DNA of 64,000 nt from Roseivivax jejudonensis. Lineage in GTDB: Bacteria; Pseudomonadota; Alphaproteobacteria; Rhodobacterales; Rhodobacteraceae. Below the pieces are notes generated by a model that did not search any database, was not told where the DNA came from, and saw only the letters and a list, made by a program, of their open reading frames with translations. The stretch spans positions 310,001-374,000 of the forward strand of contig NZ_FWFK01000005.1 in assembly GCF_900172265.1 (NCBI RefSeq). Direction: 5' to 3'. Shown one piece after another: positions 44,211-52,024 of this stretch. The first letter of the stretch is position 1, and every line of letters begins with the position of its first letter. The translations under genes were made by a program, and so were the position numbers.

Positions 44211-45686
44211 ATGCTGGTCTGGTTCCTGCCGGTCTTTCTCGTGCTCCTGATCGTCGGTCTGCCGGTCTTCTTCGCGCTGCTTTTCGCGCCTGGCGCGCTG
44301 CTGTGGCTTAACGGGCAGGAGCGCGATCTCGCGCTTCTCTACCGCAACCTCTACAACGGCATGGACAGCTTCCCGCTGATGGCGTTGCCGTTTTTCCTAC
44401 TCGCCGGCGAGATCATGAACCGCGGCGGCATCACCGAGCGGCTCGTGTCGTTCGCGCAGGCGTTCATGGGCCACCTGCGTGGCGGGCTCGCGCAGGTCAA
44501 TATCCTGTCCTCGATCCTCTTCGCCGGCCTGTCGGGCTCGGCGGTGGCCGACACCTCGGCGCTGGGGTCGACGCTGATCCCGGCGATGGAGAAACAGGGC
44601 TACACACGGCGCTTCGCCGCGGCGATCACCGCCGCGTCCTCGGTGATCGGGCCGATCATCCCGCCGTCGGGGATCATGATCATCTACGCCTACGTCATGG
44701 GCCAATCGGTCGCGGCGCTGTTCCTCGCCGGGATCGTGCCCGGGCTGCTCGTCGGCGTCGGGCTGATGCTGACGGTCCGCGCGCTCGCCGACCGGTACGA
44801 CCTGCCCAAAGCCGAACGCATCGTCGAGCGCGACGCGACCATTGCACCCGTCGAATACTGGGTCAGCTTCGCGCTGCTGCGCCTCAACGTCGCCGGCGTC
44901 CTCTACATGCTCAGCTGGCTCCTGCCGGCAGGCTGGGGCGAGGGCGGCCTGGCGGTCTATCTGGGCCTGCTGGTGCCGGCGCATTTCGCGCTGGTATGGT
45001 ATCGCGGCCGGGTCAGCCGGGATTTCCGCATCGTCTGCAAGAAGGCCGTGGCGCCGCTCCAGACACCGATCATCATTCTCGGCGGGATCCTCATCGGCGT
45101 CTTCACCCCGACCGAGGCCGCGGCGATCGCGGTGGCCTATGCGCTGATCGTGTCGTTCGGCGTGCTGCGGGTGATGCGCGTCGCGGACCTCGCCGACGTT
45201 TTGCGGCGCTCGGCGATCGCCTCGGCGACGGTTTTGCTGCTCGTCGGCGCGGCCGTCAGCTTCAAGACCGTGGTGTCGCTGTCCCACGCGCCCGAGATCA
45301 TGGCCGACTTCATCCTGTCGTTGTCCGAGAACCCGCTGATCCTGCTGTTCCTGATCAACGTGCTGCTGTTCATCGTGGGCATGTTCCTCGACGCGGGGCC
45401 GGCGATCATCATCCTCGGGCCGATCCTCGGGCCGGTCTTCACCGGGCTCGGCGTCGATCCGGTGCATTTCGCCATCATCATGAGCGTGAACCTGACCGTC
45501 GGGCTGGCGACGCCGCCGATGGGCCTGGTGCTCTTCGTCGCCTCGTCGGTGTCGGGCGAACGGGTCGAGACGATCTCGAAGGCGATCCTGCCGTTTCTCG
45601 CGGTCGAAGTGCTGGTGATCTTTCTGATCACCTATTTCCCCGCGATTTCCATGACGATCCCGCGGCTCGCGGGCTTCGCGAACTGA
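44211..45686 (+). CDS. TRAP transporter large membrane subunit (DctM)
   Basis: A 491-residue membrane transporter with roughly twelve or more hydrophobic segments; conserved blocks include FFLLAGEIMNRGGI, GLSGSAVADTSALGS, IGPIIPPSG and VNLTVGLATPPMG. It couples Na+ to substrate uptake. It is ~65 residues longer than usual (about 425); the extra sequence is near residues 205-270 (PVEYWVSFALLRLNVAGV and on) and looks like two added helices. ATG directly after the dctQ stop. Confidence 0.92.
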   Translation: MLVWFLPVFLVLLIVGLPVFFALLFAPGALLWLNGQERDLALLYRNLYNGMDSFPLMALPFFLLAGEIMNRGGITERLVSFAQAFMGHLRGGLAQVNILSSILFAGLSGSAVADTSALGSTLIPAMEKQGYTRRFAAAITAASSVIGPIIPPSGIMIIYAYVMGQSVAALFLAGIVPGLLVGVGLMLTVRALADRYDLPKAERIVERDATIAPVEYWVSFALLRLNVAGVLYMLSWLLPAGWGEGGLAVYLGLLVPAHFALVWYRGRVSRDFRIVCKKAVAPLQTPIIILGGILIGVFTPTEAAAIAVAYALIVSFGVLRVMRVADLADVLRRSAIASATVLLLVGAAVSFKTVVSLSHAPEIMADFILSLSENPLILLFLINVLLFIVGMFLDAGPAIIILGPILGPVFTGLGVDPVHFAIIMSVNLTVGLATPPMGLVLFVASSVSGERVETISKAILPFLAVEVLVIFLITYFPAISMTIPRLAGFAN

Positions 45687-45711
45687 GCTCAGCAGACAGG
45701 GAGGCCAACAC

Positions 45712-46773
45712 ATGCTGACAACGACCCTCAAGGCCCTCGCGGCGGCCGGCATCCTCGCCGGTACCGCGACGGCCGCGGCGGCGCAGGAGTACACGATCCG
45801 CGCGACCGCGAATTCGAACGAACAGGACGAGGATTACGACGGCCTGATCGTGTTCAAGAACTTCGTCGAGCAGGCGTCGAACGGCGCGATCGAGGTGGAG
45901 CTCTTCATCGGCACGCAGCTGTGCTCGAACGGCGCCGAGTGCCTGCAGGGCGTCGCCGACGGCTCGATCGACGTGTTCGTCACCACCTCCGGCGGGGCCG
46001 CGGGCATCTTCCCCTACGTGCAGGTGTTCGACCTGCCCTATCTGATGCGTTCGGACCGCGTGGCCGAGGCGGTGCTGACCGACACCGACTTCACGCGCAC
46101 GCTGCGTGATCTCGCGCTCGAGTCCTCGGGCGACGCGATCCGGATCATGACCATCGGCAACACCGGCGGGTGGCGCAACTTCGCCAACACGCAGAAGACC
46201 GTCGCCACGCCGGCGGATCTCGAGGGCATGAAGATGCGCACGGTCGTCGCCGACCTGCCGCAGGAGCTGGTGAAGGTGCTCGGCGCCTCGCCGACGCCGA
46301 TCCCGTGGCCCGAGCTCTTCACCTCGCTGCAGACCGGGGTGGTCGACGGCACCAAGAACGGCATCACCGACATCATGAACATGAAGTTCCCCGATGCCGG
46401 CTTGCAGTACCTGACGCTGGACGGGCACGCCTACATGGCGGCCATCTGGGTGATGAACAACGAGAAGTTCATGTCGATGCCCGAGGACATGCGCCGGGTC
46501 GTGGTCAACGGCTTCGCCGAGCTGCAGCAGGCGACCTTTGCCTCGCCCAAGCGCAAGTCGATCTCGGCCTACGAGGAGTTCGCGGCCGCCGGTGGCGAGG
46601 TCTATGTGCCGACGCCGGAGGAAAAGCAGGCTTTCCAGGACGCGGTGCAGCCCGTCTACCAGTGGTTCAGCGAGAACGTCGACCAGGGTGACGAGGTACT
46701 GCAGGCGCTGCGCGACGCCGTCGCGCAGGTCGAGGAAGAGATCGACGCCGACATCGCGGCGGATCTCGAGTAG
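45712..46773 (+). CDS. TRAP transporter substrate-binding protein (DctP)
   Basis: A 353-residue periplasmic binding protein with a signal peptide cleaved near AAAAQE. It follows dctM by 25 bp and shows the DctP pattern: GGWRNFANTQK, the substrate-contact Arg region LEGMKMRTVV and VVDGTKNGITDIM. It captures the ligand for DctQM. The family mostly binds carboxylates, but sulfonated sugars and acids are also possible ligands; the operon context favours a sulfonate. A strong GC hairpin follows at 46780-46810. Confidence 0.9.
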   Translation: MLTTTLKALAAAGILAGTATAAAAQEYTIRATANSNEQDEDYDGLIVFKNFVEQASNGAIEVELFIGTQLCSNGAECLQGVADGSIDVFVTTSGGAAGIFPYVQVFDLPYLMRSDRVAEAVLTDTDFTRTLRDLALESSGDAIRIMTIGNTGGWRNFANTQKTVATPADLEGMKMRTVVADLPQELVKVLGASPTPIPWPELFTSLQTGVVDGTKNGITDIMNMKFPDAGLQYLTLDGHAYMAAIWVMNNEKFMSMPEDMRRVVVNGFAELQQATFASPKRKSISAYEEFAAAGGEVYVPTPEEKQAFQDAVQPVYQWFSENVDQGDEVLQALRDAVAQVEEEIDADIAADLE

Positions 46774-46779
46774 GACGCG

Positions 46780-46810
46780 CGGCCCCGCGCCGACACACGG
46801 CGCGGGGCCG
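46780..46810 (+). terminator. GC hairpin after the TRAP operon
   Basis: CGGCCCCGCGCCG and CGGCGCGGGGCCG form a 13-bp stem with a five-base loop. No T-run follows, so it may stabilise the mRNA end or act as a weak terminator. Confidence 0.65.
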
Positions 46811-46861
46811 TCCAGGCGGCGCCGGCCCCCCGCGGCCCGGCGTCCGCGCCGGCGGCCCGTG

Positions 46862-46897
46862 CGGGAGCCTCCGGCGGGGGTTTATCGGCAAGATGAA
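46862..46897 (+). repeat. Dispersed intergenic repeat, diverged copy 4
   Basis: CGGGAGCCTCCGGCGGGGGTTT followed by GCAAGATGAAG matches the general Rhodobacterales form of the element (hairpin, G-rich step, T-rich step, AAGATGAAG), though not the GCGAGGGG subtype of copies 1-3. It lies between dctP and the YeiH-family gene. Confidence 0.6.
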
Positions 46898-46962
46898 GCG
46901 CGGATCGAGCGCGCCGTCCCGGCGGCATGCGCGTCTCGTCCGCGCGCATGGAGTGGACGGCG

Positions 46963-47970
46963 ATGCGAGGCGCCTTTCGGCCGGCGGTGCTGAAATCGGA
47001 AGCCGACCGGGCCTTTCCTGGGCTGGCGGTGGCGGGGTGTGTCGCGGTGACCGCGCAGTTCCTCGCCGAGCATTACGGGGCTCCGGCGATGCTTATGGCG
47101 ATCCTGCTCGGGATCGCGCTGCATTTCCTGTCCGAGGAAGGGCGCGCGGCGCCCGGGATCGACATCGCGGCGCGGCACGTGCTTCGGGTCGGGGTCGCGC
47201 TCCTCGGTGTGAGGATCTCGGCGGAGCTTGTGCTCGATCTCGGCGCCGGCGTGGTGCTCCTGACCGTGGCCGGGGTTGCGGCCACGATCGGTATCGCGCA
47301 ACTTGCCGCGCCGCTCTTCGGGCGCGGGCGGCGCTTCGCCTTCCTGACCGGCGGCTCGGTGGCGATCTGCGGCGCCTCGGCGGCCATGGCCATCGCCGCG
47401 ATCCTGCCGCGCACCGACCGCTCCGAGCAGGACCTGGTCTTTACCGTCGTCGGTGTCACCGTCCTGTCGACCGTCGCGATGATCCTCTACCCGATCCTGG
47501 CGGGCGCGGTCGGGTTCGATCCGGTGGTGACCGGGGTCTTCCTCGGCGGAACGATTCACGACGTGGCGCAGGTCGTCGGCGCCGGCTATTCCGTGTCGGA
47601 CGGCGCGGGCGACGCGGCGACGCTGGTCAAGCTGATCCGGGTCAGCCTGCTGGCGCCCGTCGTCCTGATCGCCGCCCTTGTCCTGCGGGCGCAGGGGGCC
47701 GGTGGTGCCCGGCCGCCGCTGTTGCCTGGCTTCGTGCTGGGCTTCCTCGTGCTGGCGGCGGCCAATTCCGCCGGGATCGTGCCCGAGCCCGCCCGCGAGC
47801 TGGCCAACGCGGTGTCGCGCTGGGCGCTGCTGACCGCGATCGCGGCGGTCGGCATGAAGACCTCGATCCCCAACCTCCTGAAGGTCGGGCGCACCGCGAT
47901 CCTGATGCTGGTGGGCGAGACCCTGTTCCTCGCCCTGTTCGTGCTCGCCGGCGCCTTGCTGCTGCTCTGA
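46963..47970 (+). CDS. YeiH-family membrane protein (putative sulfate/sulfite exporter)
   Basis: A 335-residue inner-membrane protein with about ten hydrophobic segments and the YeiH/UPF0324 pattern: LLGVRISAELVLDLG, TGGSVAICGASAAMAI, FLGGTIHDVAQVVGAG and AAVGMKTSIPNLLKVG. The family is named a putative sulfate exporter without firm proof. Downstream of a desulfonation operon it would be well placed to expel sulfite or sulfate; that is inference. The ATG at 46963 has GGAG nine bases upstream; ATGs at 46927 and 46948 are alternatives. Confidence 0.85.
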   Translation: MRGAFRPAVLKSEADRAFPGLAVAGCVAVTAQFLAEHYGAPAMLMAILLGIALHFLSEEGRAAPGIDIAARHVLRVGVALLGVRISAELVLDLGAGVVLLTVAGVAATIGIAQLAAPLFGRGRRFAFLTGGSVAICGASAAMAIAAILPRTDRSEQDLVFTVVGVTVLSTVAMILYPILAGAVGFDPVVTGVFLGGTIHDVAQVVGAGYSVSDGAGDAATLVKLIRVSLLAPVVLIAALVLRAQGAGGARPPLLPGFVLGFLVLAAANSAGIVPEPARELANAVSRWALLTAIAAVGMKTSIPNLLKVGRTAILMLVGETLFLALFVLAGALLLL

Positions 47971-48052
47971 GCGGTCCGGTCGCGGAAAACGCGGGCGGTG
48001 CGCGGTTTCGTGGTACGCTGATCGACGACGTGGGACCGGCGCGGGGGCGGCG

Positions 48053-49210
48053 ATGGATTCGGTCACGATCCTGATCGGCACGACGAAGGGCGCCTTCCGC
48101 CTCGATGGCGGCGGCCCGGGCGGGCGCGGCGACTGGACGCTGCGTGGCCCGTTCTGCGACGGCTGGGCCATCAACCACGTGGCCGCCGACCCGACGACGG
48201 GAACGCTCTGGGCCGGCGGCGGCAGCGGCTTTTCGGGTGCCGGCGTTTGGCGCTCGGAGGATCGCGGCGAGAGCTGGACGCTCGCGAAGCTCGCAGATGG
48301 CGAGTTCGACGCTTGGGTGCGCGCGGATCCCGACCTCGCCGCGACGCTGGGGATTGCGCCGGGCGATCCCGCACCGTTCTCGGGCACGATCGAGGCGGTG
48401 TGGTCCCTGCACGCCGCCGACGGGCTCCTCTTCGCCGGTGCGAAGCCGGCGCAGCTCTTGCGGAGCGCCGATGGCGGTCGCAGCTGGACGCTGGTCGACA
48501 GCCTTGCCGGCTATCCGGGGCGCGACGCCTGGAACCCGGGCGCGGCGGGCCTGACGCTGCACACGATCGTGGGCGCGCCGGGCGCGCCGGAAAAGCTCTG
48601 GCTCGGCATCTCGGCCGCCGGCGTCTTCGCCAGCGAGGACGGCGGCGAGAGCTGGGAGCCACGCACGCGCCGGTCGAACGCGATGCCGGCCCCGGCGCAT
48701 ACCGCCGGCGGAGACGGCAGCCACGTCGGCAGCTGCGTACACAACATGGTGCGCGCGCCGGGCGCGCGCGACGTGCTCTACCAGCAGAACCACCACGGCG
48801 TCTTCCGCTCGCGCGACGGCGGACGCAACTGGGACGACATCACCGCCGGCCTGCCCTCGACCTTCGGCTTTCCGGTCGCGGTGCACCCGCGCGATCCGGA
48901 CACGCTTTGGGTCTTGCCGCTCAACGGGGACACGGAGGGCCGCTATCCGCCCGGCGCGGCCGCGGCGGTCTGGCGCTCGCGCGACGGCGGCGAGCGCTGG
49001 GAGGCGCAGCGCGACGGGCTTCCGGGGCGCGACTGCTTTTTCACCGTGCTGAGGCAGGCGATGGCGACCGATACGCTTGATCCGGCGGGGGTCTATTTCG
49101 GCACCAATACAGGGTCGGTCTTTGCCTCGGATGACGAGGGGGCGCGCTGGTCCGAGATCGCGCGCCACCTGCCGACGATCCTCTGCGTGGAGACGGCGGC
49201 CCACGCCTGA
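48053..49210 (+). CDS. BNR/Asp-box repeat beta-propeller protein
   Basis: A 385-residue protein with six Asp-box (S-x-D-x-G-x-x-W) repeats, such as SEDRGESW, SADGGRSW, SEDGGESW, SRDGGRNW, SRDGGERW and SDDEGARW, spaced along a predicted six-bladed sialidase/VPS10-type propeller. There is no signal peptide, and sialidase catalytic residues are not evident, so it is probably a cytoplasmic binding or hydrolase-like protein of unknown role. It lies between the YeiH gene and the phn locus and has no clear partner. Confidence 0.82.
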   Translation: MDSVTILIGTTKGAFRLDGGGPGGRGDWTLRGPFCDGWAINHVAADPTTGTLWAGGGSGFSGAGVWRSEDRGESWTLAKLADGEFDAWVRADPDLAATLGIAPGDPAPFSGTIEAVWSLHAADGLLFAGAKPAQLLRSADGGRSWTLVDSLAGYPGRDAWNPGAAGLTLHTIVGAPGAPEKLWLGISAAGVFASEDGGESWEPRTRRSNAMPAPAHTAGGDGSHVGSCVHNMVRAPGARDVLYQQNHHGVFRSRDGGRNWDDITAGLPSTFGFPVAVHPRDPDTLWVLPLNGDTEGRYPPGAAAAVWRSRDGGERWEAQRDGLPGRDCFFTVLRQAMATDTLDPAGVYFGTNTGSVFASDDEGARWSEIARHLPTILCVETAAHA

Positions 49211-49223
49211 CGCCCCGCCGGCG

Positions 49224-49256
49224 CCGTCACAAAACCTTTTCGGAACCGTCACGAAC
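49224..49256 (+). promoter_or_regulatory. PHO-box-like element before phnC
   Basis: Three successive 11-bp units start CCGTCACAAAA, CCTTTTCGGAA and CCGTCACGAAC; the first and third match the 11-bp PhoB half-site CTGTCATAAAA in 7 to 9 positions. The period, composition and place (about 50 bp before the phnC start) fit PhoB control under phosphate limitation. Confidence 0.62.
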
Positions 49257-49303
49257 CGGTTGCCGGACGCGCGCATATGCAGCCCCAGCATTGTGGGGGA
49301 CGC

Positions 49304-50128
49304 ATGCTCCGGATCGAGAGCCTGACCAAGCGCTTCGGCGCCAATACCGCCGTGGACGCCGCCAGCTTTACGGTCGACGCGCCGAGGATGATCGGAATCA
49401 TCGGCGCCTCGGGCGCCGGCAAGTCGACGATGCTGCGGATGATCAGCCGGCTGACCGACGCAAGCGAGGGGCGCATCCTGTTCGACGGGCGCGACGTGCT
49501 GCAGCTTCGGGGCCGCGCGAAGCGGGCATGGCAGTCCGATTGCGCGATGATCTTCCAGCAGTTCAACCTCGTTCCGCGGCTCGACGTGGTGTCGAACGTG
49601 CTCCACGGGACGCTGGGCCAGCGATCGACCCTCGCGACGATGTTCAACCTGTTTCCGCGAGAGGACATCCACCGCGCCATCGACATCCTCGAGCGTCTGG
49701 GCATCGCCGAGCATGCGGCCAAGCGCGCCGAGGCGCTGTCGGGCGGCCAGCAGCAGCGCGTGGCGATCGCCCGGGCGCTGATGCAGGAGCCGAAGATGAT
49801 CCTCGCCGACGAGCCGATCGCGTCTCTGGACCCGATGAATGCGCAGACCGTGATGGAGGCGCTTCGGCGCATCCACGAGGAGGACGGCCGCATGGTGATC
49901 GCCAACCTCCACACGCTCGATACCGCGCGCCGCTACTGCGACCGGGTCATCGGCATGCGGCTGGGACGGATCGTCTTCGACGGCACGCCGGCGCAACTGA
50001 CCACTGGCGCGGCCCGCGACATCTACGGCGCAGGCGCGGACTTCTCCGAAGATGCCACGTCGACCGAGATCCGTGACCGCGACCTCTATGCCGAGGCCGC
50101 GCTGCGCGACGCCGAGGCGACCGTCTGA
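49304..50128 (+). CDS. phnC: Phosphonate ABC transporter ATPase PhnC
   Basis: A 274-residue ABC ATPase with Walker [10 protein letters not shown]-loop [14 protein letters not shown], signature LSGGQQQR and Walker [14 protein letters not shown]; the [14 protein letters not shown] block is typical of PhnC. It energises uptake through PhnE1/E2 from PhnD. The ATG at 49304 follows a GGGGGA leader; the ATG at 49277 is an alternative. First gene of the transport half of the phn locus. Confidence 0.94.
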   Translation: MLRIESLTKRFGANTAVDAASFTVDAPRMIGIIGASGAGKSTMLRMISRLTDASEGRILFDGRDVLQLRGRAKRAWQSDCAMIFQQFNLVPRLDVVSNVLHGTLGQRSTLATMFNLFPREDIHRAIDILERLGIAEHAAKRAEALSGGQQQRVAIARALMQEPKMILADEPIASLDPMNAQTVMEALRRIHEEDGRMVIANLHTLDTARRYCDRVIGMRLGRIVFDGTPAQLTTGAARDIYGAGADFSEDATSTEIRDRDLYAEAALRDAEATV

Positions 50129-50189
50129 GATTTTACCGCTTCCACCAGACCGGACCCGCGACAAGGGTCGGCAACCAACGGAGAGTACC

Positions 50190-51086
50190 ATGAAGACACT
50201 GATCGCTCTGGCCCTGACCACCACCGCGCTGGCCGCGCCGGTCGCCGCGCAGGAAATCGAGGAATTCAACATCGGCCTCCTGGGCGGCGAGAACGCGCAG
50301 GACCGTCTCGCGTCGAACCAGTGCCTCGCGGACTACGCCACCGAGGCGCTCGGCGTTCCGGTCAAGCTGTTCGCGCCCGCCGACTACAACGGCGTGATGC
50401 AGGGCCTTCTGGGCGGCACCATCGACATGGCGTGGCTCGGCGCGTCGTCCTATGCCGGGGTCTACGTGCAGGATCCCGAGGCGGTCGAGCCCGTGCTCGT
50501 GAAGACCAACCTCGACGGCTCGTACTCCTATCATTCGATCGGCTTTGCCCGGACGGACTCGGGCATCGGCAGCCTGCAGGACGCCGAGGGCAAGGTCTTC
50601 GGCTTCGGCGACCCGAACTCGACCTCGGGCTACCTGATCCCGCAGGTGGAGATCCCGCAGGAGATCGGTGCCGACATGGAAGAGTTCTTCGGTGACGTGC
50701 GCTTCACCGGCGGTCACGAGCAGACCATCGTCGCGGTCGCAAATGGCGACATCGACGCCGGCGTGACCTGGGCGGACGGGCTCGGCGCCTGGGAAGACGG
50801 CTACAATTCCGGCGCGCTGCGCAAGGCGGCCGATGCCGGCATCGTCGACATGAACGCGATCCAGGAGATCTGGAAGTCGAAGCCGATCCCCGAAGGCCCG
50901 GTCGTGCTGCGCAAGGCGCTGCCGGACGACGTGAAGCAGACCATGGTGGACCTCGTGCAGAACCTGCACGAAACCGATCCCGATTGCGCCTACGGCGTCG
51001 CGGCGGGTGAAACCGCGGGCTTCACCCCGATCACGCACGACGCCTACGAGACCATCATCGAGGTCCGCAAGGCCGAGTCGAGCTGA
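50190..51086 (+). CDS. phnD: Phosphonate-binding periplasmic protein PhnD
   Basis: A 298-residue solute-binding protein; the signal peptide ends near PVAAQE. The phosphonate-binding loops are recognisable: GLLGGTIDMAWLGASSYA and the Ser/Thr-rich GDPNSTSGYLIPQ that holds the phosphonate oxygens. It follows phnC by ~60 bp and is followed by a strong hairpin at 51103-51135, which would set higher mRNA levels for phnD than for the permeases. Confidence 0.95.
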   Translation: MKTLIALALTTTALAAPVAAQEIEEFNIGLLGGENAQDRLASNQCLADYATEALGVPVKLFAPADYNGVMQGLLGGTIDMAWLGASSYAGVYVQDPEAVEPVLVKTNLDGSYSYHSIGFARTDSGIGSLQDAEGKVFGFGDPNSTSGYLIPQVEIPQEIGADMEEFFGDVRFTGGHEQTIVAVANGDIDAGVTWADGLGAWEDGYNSGALRKAADAGIVDMNAIQEIWKSKPIPEGPVVLRKALPDDVKQTMVDLVQNLHETDPDCAYGVAAGETAGFTPITHDAYETIIEVRKAESS

Positions 51087-51102
51087 TCGCGACCTGACCC
51101 AG

Positions 51103-51135
51103 GGCGGGCCCCGGTTGCGGGGCCCGCCTTCGTTT
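51103..51135 (+). terminator. Intercistronic hairpin after phnD (partial terminator)
   Basis: GGCGGGCCCC / GGGGCCCGCC, a perfect 10-bp stem with a six-base loop, then TTCGTTT. It lies inside the phnCDE operon, so it is more likely an attenuator or mRNA-stability element than a full stop. Confidence 0.75.
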
Positions 51136-51148
51136 GCCCGAGGACGTC

Positions 51149-52024
51149 ATGGCCGACCTGACCGCCCGCGACATCGACCGCGCCGGAGACAGCCGCAGCG
51201 CCTACCTCGCGCTCGTGCGGCGGCGGCAGACGTATTCGTTCCTGCTGCTCATCGTCTTCGTCGCACTGATGGTGTCGGGTTTCCGCATCGCCAACGACCG
51301 GAATGCCGGCGGGTTCGTCGACGGATTACCGCAGATCCTCGACTTCCCCGCCGACGTCGTGTCCGAGGCATGGCGCAACGCCGCCGAGCTTCCGGGCCAT
51401 TTCCTCGCGTTTCTTCCGGCACTCATCGAGACGGTGAACATTGCCGCGGTCGCGACGCTGGTGGGTGCCATCGCGGCGATCGTGCTGGCGCTCCTGTCGA
51501 CGCGCGGGCTCGCACGGTGGCCGCGGGCGATACCGCTCTTCCGCCGGATCATGGATATCATGCGCGCGATCCCGGACATCGTGATCGCGCTTATCCTGAT
51601 CTTCCTGATGGGGGTTGGCCCGATGCCCGCCGTCATCGCCATCGCGATCCACACCGCCGGTGCGCTCGGCAAGCTGTTTTCCGAGGTGGCCGAAAACGCC
51701 GACCTCAAACCGGTCGAGGGGCTGCAATCGGTCGGCGCGCGGTGGCTGCAGCAGATGTATCTGGGCGTCCTGCCGCAGATCGCGCCGAACCTGCTCAGCT
51801 ATGCGCTCCTGCGGTTCGAGATCAACATTCGGGCCTCCGCGATCCTCGGCTTCGTCGGGGCGGGCGGCATCGGCTACGAGCTCAAGAACGCGATCACCTG
51901 GGGCCAGGGGCAATTCGCCGAAAGCGCGGCGATCTTCATCCTGCTGTTCGCGACCATCGTTTTCTTCGACCAGCTCTCGAGTGCCGCCCGTCACCGGTTG
52001 GCGCACGGAAAGGGGGCGCTGTGA
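51149..52024 (+). CDS. phnE: Phosphonate ABC transporter permease PhnE1
   Basis: A 291-residue membrane permease with about six helices and the EAA loop (VGARWLQQMYLGVLPQ) that docks PhnC. Family blocks: RIMDIMRAIPDIVIALI and ILGFVGAGGIGYEL. It starts at ATG 51149, with GAGGAC upstream, and ends overlapping the start of the second permease (GTGA), so both are made together. Confidence 0.93.
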   Translation: MADLTARDIDRAGDSRSAYLALVRRRQTYSFLLLIVFVALMVSGFRIANDRNAGGFVDGLPQILDFPADVVSEAWRNAAELPGHFLAFLPALIETVNIAAVATLVGAIAAIVLALLSTRGLARWPRAIPLFRRIMDIMRAIPDIVIALILIFLMGVGPMPAVIAIAIHTAGALGKLFSEVAENADLKPVEGLQSVGARWLQQMYLGVLPQIAPNLLSYALLRFEINIRASAILGFVGAGGIGYELKNAITWGQGQFAESAAIFILLFATIVFFDQLSSAARHRLAHGKGAL

